The notes under the pieces are model-generated. The model did not search any database and was not told where the DNA came from. It saw only the letters and a program-made list of their open reading frames with translations. A DNA stretch of 8,693 bases from Candidatus Thorarchaeota archaeon (GTDB lineage Archaea > Asgardarchaeota > Thorarchaeia > Thorarchaeales > Thorarchaeaceae), in the NCBI GenBank assembly GCA_016839345.1, contig JAEOUL010000207.1:1-8693 (forward strand), in the 5' to 3' direction. The position numbers and the translations under genes were made by a program. Of this stretch, positions 5,226 through 8,693 are shown piece by piece (the stretch's first letter is position 1; every line of letters begins with the position of its first letter).

Positions 5226-6272
5226 ATGCTGCCCATCGATTGTGATGATATGAGTCGATTGGAGGAGGAGTTTACAAAGAAATACACCATAGTGGATAGA
5301 TTCGATGCACGGATTAACAACATTAGAACATTAGCTTTTAGTTTCCTCCTAGCTGTCGTTTACGCCGCCTATCTCTGGTTTGTATGTTCTACAAGACCAA
5401 CCACAACATCTTCTCTCTTACTGTTTGGCTCTCAAATTGCTATAGGTTTCCCAGCAACTCGCGCTTATTATGACTGGGGTGTTTCAAACAAAGAAAAGCT
5501 ACATTTCTTAGATCCAGCAAAACTAAATGGAAAGGGAAAACATTTCGAGTTAGATATTCATCTTGGTGACCTCTCCAATTTCTTTGAAAAGTTGTACCTC
5601 CAAATAGTTCGATACGATAGAGGTAGTTTTGATGACTTAAACGATATTGCCTGGTTCGGTATTTTCGTATGGTCAGCTTTTTCATCGTCAATCTTCTTTC
5701 TCAGCATAAATGGAATCTATCTATATCTGGTTGGTCTATCGGTTCTTCTGATTGCTTGTGCTGGATGTTATTTGAATGGTTATTGGAAAGCGAGAGAGCA
5801 TTCGTTTGAAGATGATTTGAATCATCTTCAGTATTATGTAGAAAAACGGTATAAAGAACTGGACAAGCATTTACCGAAGAATGGTGCGAGAATATATGTT
5901 CAAATGAAAGAGCACTGGAGAACAATAGCTTTAATCGATTTCAGCATAGAAATCGCGCTAGGGAAAGAGAGTGCTCTTGAGTTTCACATGGGCTTATCTT
6001 CCAATGAAAAAGAACGTTTTGTAATCAAGACTGAAGATGCTGTCCTAGATCGTGTACTCAACGGGACTCAACAATCGACCTTGGTAAAACAACATGGATG
6101 GCACGTTGAACGAATCATAACTTCCTCTGGTCCAATTGTTCGTGTAATCAACCAATCTTCAGATTTCTCTTTGTTGAATCGAAATTCATTTGTCAAAAGT
6201 CCCTCGCTTATAGATGATTCCTCAAAGAATGTAGGAAAAATCTTCTCCCAAGTTTTTCTTTTGGTATCCTAA
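5226..6272 (+). CDS. Unrecognised four-helix membrane protein with soluble C-terminal region
   Basis: I do not recognise the family. The 348 residues show an N-terminal charged stretch (1-33), two hydrophobic segments at about 35-55 and 61-78, a soluble loop of some 60 residues (84-140), two further segments at about 141-161 and 164-184, and then a hydrophilic region of about 160 residues. The loop after the first hairpin and the C-terminal region should lie on the same side, probably the cytoplasm, because the inter-helix turns are short. The start of the C-terminal part (about 188-215) is charged and helical, with many D, E, K and H. The ATG at 5226 has a weak AAGG 4 bases before it; ATG at 5250 (codon 9) is an alternative that removes only a short Asp/Cys-containing leader. 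Codon use looks more AT-rich than in the ABC genes. It lies between the PEP-mobile-like gene and another unassigned gene. No function is proposed. Confidence 0.7.
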   Translation: MLPIDCDDMSRLEEEFTKKYTIVDRFDARINNIRTLAFSFLLAVVYAAYLWFVCSTRPTTTSSLLLFGSQIAIGFPATRAYYDWGVSNKEKLHFLDPAKLNGKGKHFELDIHLGDLSNFFEKLYLQIVRYDRGSFDDLNDIAWFGIFVWSAFSSSIFFLSINGIYLYLVGLSVLLIACAGCYLNGYWKAREHSFEDDLNHLQYYVEKRYKELDKHLPKNGARIYVQMKEHWRTIALIDFSIEIALGKESALEFHMGLSSNEKERFVIKTEDAVLDRVLNGTQQSTLVKQHGWHVERIITSSGPIVRVINQSSDFSLLNRNSFVKSPSLIDDSSKNVGKIFSQVFLLVS

Positions 6273-6297
6273 AGGTCCGTAACTCATAAGTGGACTC

Positions 6298-6305
6298 TAT
6301 TTAAG
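6298..6305 (+). promoter_or_regulatory. Archaeal TATA box before the gene at 6372
   Basis: TATTTAAG is a good match to the archaeal TATA consensus and predicts transcription starting near 6328, giving a leader of roughly 45 bases. That leader contains an A-rich run (6347-6354) and the ribosome binding site at 6358-6363. This suggests that the 6372 gene is transcribed independently of the membrane protein gene ending at 6272. Confidence 0.6.
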
Positions 6306-6357
6306 ACCAAGTAAATCCATATCATAAGCTCTAAGACTGTACAGGTAAAAAAAACAG

Positions 6358-6363
6358 AGAGGA
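6358..6363 (+). promoter_or_regulatory. Ribosome binding site of the gene at 6372
   Basis: AGAGGA lies 8 bases before the ATG at 6372 and fixes that start rather than the later ATGs at codons 19 and 22. Confidence 0.65.
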
Positions 6364-6371
6364 CAGCTCAC

Positions 6372-7697
6372 ATGAAAGTCAAGCTCAAAATAGAGACGCA
6401 ATGGCTTGATCTTGAACGTAAGAGTATGTCCAAGATGAAGCAGGATTATGAATCCTGGGAAAAAGAAACTCTGCAAAAAGCAAAAGATGCACAGAATCTT
6501 CGAAGTCTTCGTGAAGTCTTCTATCAATTGGGAGATAGGTGGGAGTTTGATCAAGCCACTGGTGCTTGGCTTGGTAGTGGTGAACCACTTGATGCTGTTG
6601 GTCTGATTCTGAAAATGCCTGGGCTTGAGCCCAATAAAGAACGGTTCGTATTATATGCCGTTATGGCTTATTCTCGCGGCTTCACGCAGAAATTTGATCA
6701 TCTGGGAGACAAGGAACGAATCATAGTTGAAAGAGACATAAAGACAGGGCGTCTATCTGCTTGGAGTACAACTGGACACGGTGCAATGGATCTTTTCCCA
6801 TCTGACCTTTCTTCGTTTAACACGTTGGAAACCGCTCTTGAAACATGCAATGTTGTGGCTCAACCAGGTGATCACGCTCTACGAATAGAAATTCCAGAAT
6901 CTACAGGATTACTTAACTTCATTACAAAACGACTCTGGGAGATTGCGGGAGGTAACATGGATTTCACTGTGAAAGCAATTGATGTGCTCACAGTATCTGA
7001 CATTGAGGATTCGCTTGATTTCAAATTCTACAGATATGCTAAATCAGTAGTTGAGCTTGATAGGGTCTGGAGAGAGCTAAGCGTAGGCGCATTCAGATTT
7101 GCTAAGGAAAAAGTATTGGATAAAATCCCTGACCACATCGAAACCAGGGACAAACAGACACTCCGCAAGATTGAGGGTCTCCTTCATCTACTCTGGTTCA
7201 GACCTCCTGCTGAACAACTAAGAGCCATTCAAAAACTGCACGACGAACTCTCAACAGAACCGACTCCTACCGAAACCCAAGAGATTCTGATTCCATATTT
7301 AGGCGAACTTGCATATTCTCTGACTGATGTCACTGAGAAGGCAAAATATCTGAAATGGAAATCAGTTATAGAGAAGAAAGACTTCAGTAGAAGTGATGTT
7401 TTCAAAGGCCTTGACCTTTCAGGCTTGGCAAAGCAGGCATTCGTTGTTGCTCTAGAAGACATCCTTCGTGAGCACACTCTTGCACACATCGGCTATCCCG
7501 AGAGGTCAACAATGAAGAACAAGTTTCTGAGAGTCATTCTGGGTTCAACTATTCTTCCTTTACGCCTAATCTCATCTTTCAAGGCAACAGTAGTGAGGTT
7601 CCTAAACCGAATCATCTACAGTCTTACAAAAAAGGATGATAAACCATCTGAAGAAACGCTAGAAGATTCTATCGAACCACAGGATGAAAGCACATGA
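6372..7697 (+). CDS. Unrecognised 441-residue protein, helical, with amphipathic C-terminal segment
   Basis: I do not recognise this protein. The first 60 residues are charged and helical (a run of K, E, Q and D from about 13 to 50). The segment from about 75 to 200 looks like a mixed alpha/beta domain, with strands such as RIIVERDIKTGRLSAWSTTG and HALRIEIPE. From about 200 to 375 it is again mainly helical, with many Leu, Glu and Arg. Residues 385-419 form a strongly basic, hydrophobic segment (ILGSTILPLRLISSF then VVRFLNRIIYSL) that looks like one or two amphipathic membrane-surface helices rather than a clean membrane span. A short acidic Ser/Thr/Pro tail ends the protein. No catalytic motif or metal-binding cluster stands out. 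It has its own TATA box and ribosome binding site. Its stop lies 5 bases from the stop of the convergent HAD-like gene. A peripheral membrane protein is possible. Confidence 0.75.
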   Translation: MKVKLKIETQWLDLERKSMSKMKQDYESWEKETLQKAKDAQNLRSLREVFYQLGDRWEFDQATGAWLGSGEPLDAVGLILKMPGLEPNKERFVLYAVMAYSRGFTQKFDHLGDKERIIVERDIKTGRLSAWSTTGHGAMDLFPSDLSSFNTLETALETCNVVAQPGDHALRIEIPESTGLLNFITKRLWEIAGGNMDFTVKAIDVLTVSDIEDSLDFKFYRYAKSVVELDRVWRELSVGAFRFAKEKVLDKIPDHIETRDKQTLRKIEGLLHLLWFRPPAEQLRAIQKLHDELSTEPTPTETQEILIPYLGELAYSLTDVTEKAKYLKWKSVIEKKDFSRSDVFKGLDLSGLAKQAFVVALEDILREHTLAHIGYPERSTMKNKFLRVILGSTILPLRLISSFKATVVRFLNRIIYSLTKKDDKPSEETLEDSIEPQDEST

Positions 7698-7702
7698 ATA
7701 AG

Positions 7703-8461
7703 TCACTCTGAAGGTTTCTGTAAGAGTTCGAGTAATTCCGATAATTCACCTATGATATGAGTTCCCTCAGGTACTTTCTTGGCTTCTTCAGTGTCTGCCC
7801 AAGTTATGAGAACTGGGATCATTCCTGCTCTTGTGGCAGCCATAATATCTGATTCGACTCTGTTCCCAACAAATGCACAACGGGTCGGATTCATTCCAAT
7901 TTCAATGGCTGCAAGGATTAGAGTATAGGGGGATGGCTTAGCATAACCCGGAACGAAGGTCCACTGAAGAGTTAAGAAGAGGTCAAATATTCTCCATTCC
8001 TTTAGAAGCTCAGTCGGGTCATCTGGCCTCCTTGTACAAAGTCCTAGTTTGAATCCCCTTTTCTTCAATTCTAATAGAGTATCAAATGCGTCTGGTCGAA
8101 GAACCTCCCAACTCTTCAGTTGATGTTTCCATTCCCTTTCCAAGGAAAGCAAAGTGTTCTCTGAGAAGTTTCCTAACCCTAAGGCTTCTAACATGCGTCT
8201 GTTGAATTCGATCCAATGTTCAATCTCACTACCAAAATGAATTTCAACATCATTCTCGATCATATATGATTTGAACCACTCATCACTCTTCTCCACTGCC
8301 TGTTGGATTTCGTCATCTGTAAATTCCGAAAGATCGATTCCTATTCCGGCAGAAACCTTTCTTGTTAAGGATATCATGTCTTCTGTCACTTTAGTCAGTG
8401 TAAAATGCAAATCGAACAAAATTGCCTCTATGTTTCGAATCCTAATACTCCCATCACTCAT
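7703..8461 (-). CDS. HAD-superfamily hydrolase-like protein with altered motifs I and IV
   Basis: This 252-residue cytoplasmic protein has the layout of a HAD phosphatase with a C1-type helical cap. Motif I is FDLHFTLT at 16-23, keeping the nucleophile Asp17; the position two residues later, normally Asp in phosphatases, is His19. A helical cap runs from about 25 to 120, followed by the core strand LGLCTRR with motif II Thr143, motif III Lys175 (GYAKPSPYT), and motif IV VGNRVESD at 198-205, where Asn200 replaces the usual first Asp while Asp205 is kept. Nucleophile, Thr and Lys are therefore present, but the general acid/base and one Mg-ligand position are changed. The fold is well supported; the reaction is not, and a plain phosphatase may be wrong. 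The ATG at 8461 has no evident ribosome binding site. TTTTTTAA about 26 bases upstream suggests a leaderless transcript. It is convergent with the gene at 6372. Confidence 0.87.
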   Translation of the reverse strand: MSDGSIRIRNIEAILFDLHFTLTKVTEDMISLTRKVSAGIGIDLSEFTDDEIQQAVEKSDEWFKSYMIENDVEIHFGSEIEHWIEFNRRMLEALGLGNFSENTLLSLEREWKHQLKSWEVLRPDAFDTLLELKKRGFKLGLCTRRPDDPTELLKEWRIFDLFLTLQWTFVPGYAKPSPYTLILAAIEIGMNPTRCAFVGNRVESDIMAATRAGMIPVLITWADTEEAKKVPEGTHIIGELSELLELLQKPSE

Positions 8462-8482
8462 ACAAGCTCGGGATGCTGGCGG

Positions 8483-8490
8483 TTAAAAAA
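8483..8490 (-). promoter_or_regulatory. TATA-like element for a leaderless HAD transcript
   Basis: On the minus strand TTTTTTAA is centred about 25-26 bases before the ATG of the HAD-like gene, the normal archaeal TATA-to-start distance if the transcript begins at the ATG itself. The absence of a Shine-Dalgarno sequence before that ATG agrees. The same T run also follows the terminator hairpin of the gene to the right. Confidence 0.5.
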
Positions 8491-8518
8491 GAGTGTGATG
8501 GGAGGGGTCACCTCCCAT
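8485..8518 (-). terminator. Hairpin plus T-run terminator of the right-edge gene
   Basis: ATGGGAGG and CCTCCCAT (outer limits 8498-8518) form a perfect 8-bp stem with a 5-base loop. Read on the minus strand the hairpin comes 15 bases after the stop of the right-edge gene and is followed, 7 bases later, by a run of six T. This fits an intrinsic terminator for that gene. On the plus strand there is no gene upstream that needs it. Confidence 0.7.
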
Positions 8519-8533
8519 TTATTTGATGTCGGT

Positions 8534-8693
8534 TTATGTAGTACTTGACCAGAGCCACAAGACCTCTCCGACAAGTGAACCTTGTTCCACAGTGATGGTC
8601 ACCATTTGTCCAACTACACTGCTTAGCCAAGCAGTATAACTTCGATCTCCCCCGTTAGAAAATGAGTCTACTACAACACCATTTATCCAGAGC
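8534..8693 (-). CDS. C-terminal end of a protein with a beta-rich tail (5' part outside window)
   Basis: Reading leftwards from 8692 on the minus strand there are 52 sense codons ending in TAA (complement of 8534-8536). The visible residues alternate hydrophobic and polar or small residues (LWINGVVVDSF, then SYTAWLSSVVGQMVTITVEQG, then GEVLWLWSSTT). They look like the last three or four strands of a beta sandwich or jelly roll, of the type common in extracellular or surface archaeal proteins. Lys is absent and Ser/Thr/Gly are frequent, which also fits a secreted protein, but that is inference. The terminator hairpin 15 bases after the stop supports this being a real gene end. Nothing can be said about the N-terminal part. 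Confidence 0.65.
   Translation of the reverse strand, partial: LWINGVVVDSFSNGGDRSYTAWLSSVVGQMVTITVEQGSLVGEVLWLWSSTT

Noticed and set aside
5226..7697. Possibility that the two unassigned genes and the PEP-mobile-like gene form a defence or toxin-antitoxin island
   Set aside because: No nuclease, NTPase, toxin or antitoxin motif is visible, no mobile element or repeat borders the region, and the 6372 gene has its own promoter.
1..8693. Search for tRNA, rRNA, CRISPR repeats, insertion sequences and riboswitches
   Set aside because: No cloverleaf, regularly spaced repeat, transposase or terminal inverted repeat, or long structured leader could be recognised on either strand by eye.

Overview
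The window reads as archaeal chromosomal DNA, gene-dense and moderately AT-rich. Support for this: an archaeal-type coiled-coil protein (COG1340-like), several likely TTG starts, compact TATA-like elements (TATTTAAG, TTTTTTAA) roughly 25-30 bp before apparent transcript starts, small Lrp/AsnC ligand-binding (RAM) domains without a DNA-binding domain, and a NatAB-like ABC exporter. An Asgard lineage (for example a Thorarchaeota-like genome) is possible, but no lineage-specific marker is present, so this is only a guess. No RNA gene, CRISPR array, insertion sequence or prophage signal was seen, and no stretch longer than about 150 bases lacks a gene.

Layout. Plus strand, left part: the 3' portion of a coiled-coil gene (to 749); a ten-helix DMT/EamA-type permease with a C-terminal RAM domain (806-2065); a stand-alone RAM protein overlapping it by 8 bases (2058-2339); then an ABC ATPase (2414-3358) overlapping by ATGA with its ABC-2 permease (3355-4104). 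A 9-bp hairpin with a T-rich tail lies between the permease and a convergent gamma-carbonic-anhydrase-like gene on the minus strand (4132-4656). A 141-bp divergent intergenic region holds one inverted repeat and one direct repeat. It is followed on the plus strand by a small protein resembling the swivelling PEP-utilising domain but lacking its catalytic His (4798-5181), an unrecognised four-helix membrane protein (5226-6272), and an unrecognised 441-residue protein with its own promoter and ribosome-binding site (6372-7697). On the minus strand a HAD-like hydrolase (7703-8461) meets that gene tail to tail, 5 bases apart. The right edge holds the last 52 codons of a minus-strand protein (8534-8693) with a terminator hairpin behind it.

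How the genes may work together. The permease-RAM fusion and the overlapping free RAM protein are the best case for a local functional unit: a transporter that carries its own small-molecule sensor domain, plus a second copy of that domain encoded in the same transcript. The ABC pair is a self-contained two-gene exporter. Two enzyme-like genes, the PEP mobile domain and the HAD, have substitutions at catalytic positions and may be binding or regulatory proteins, or may have altered chemistry. Two larger proteins could not be assigned. All functional links beyond gene overlap and spacing are inference.
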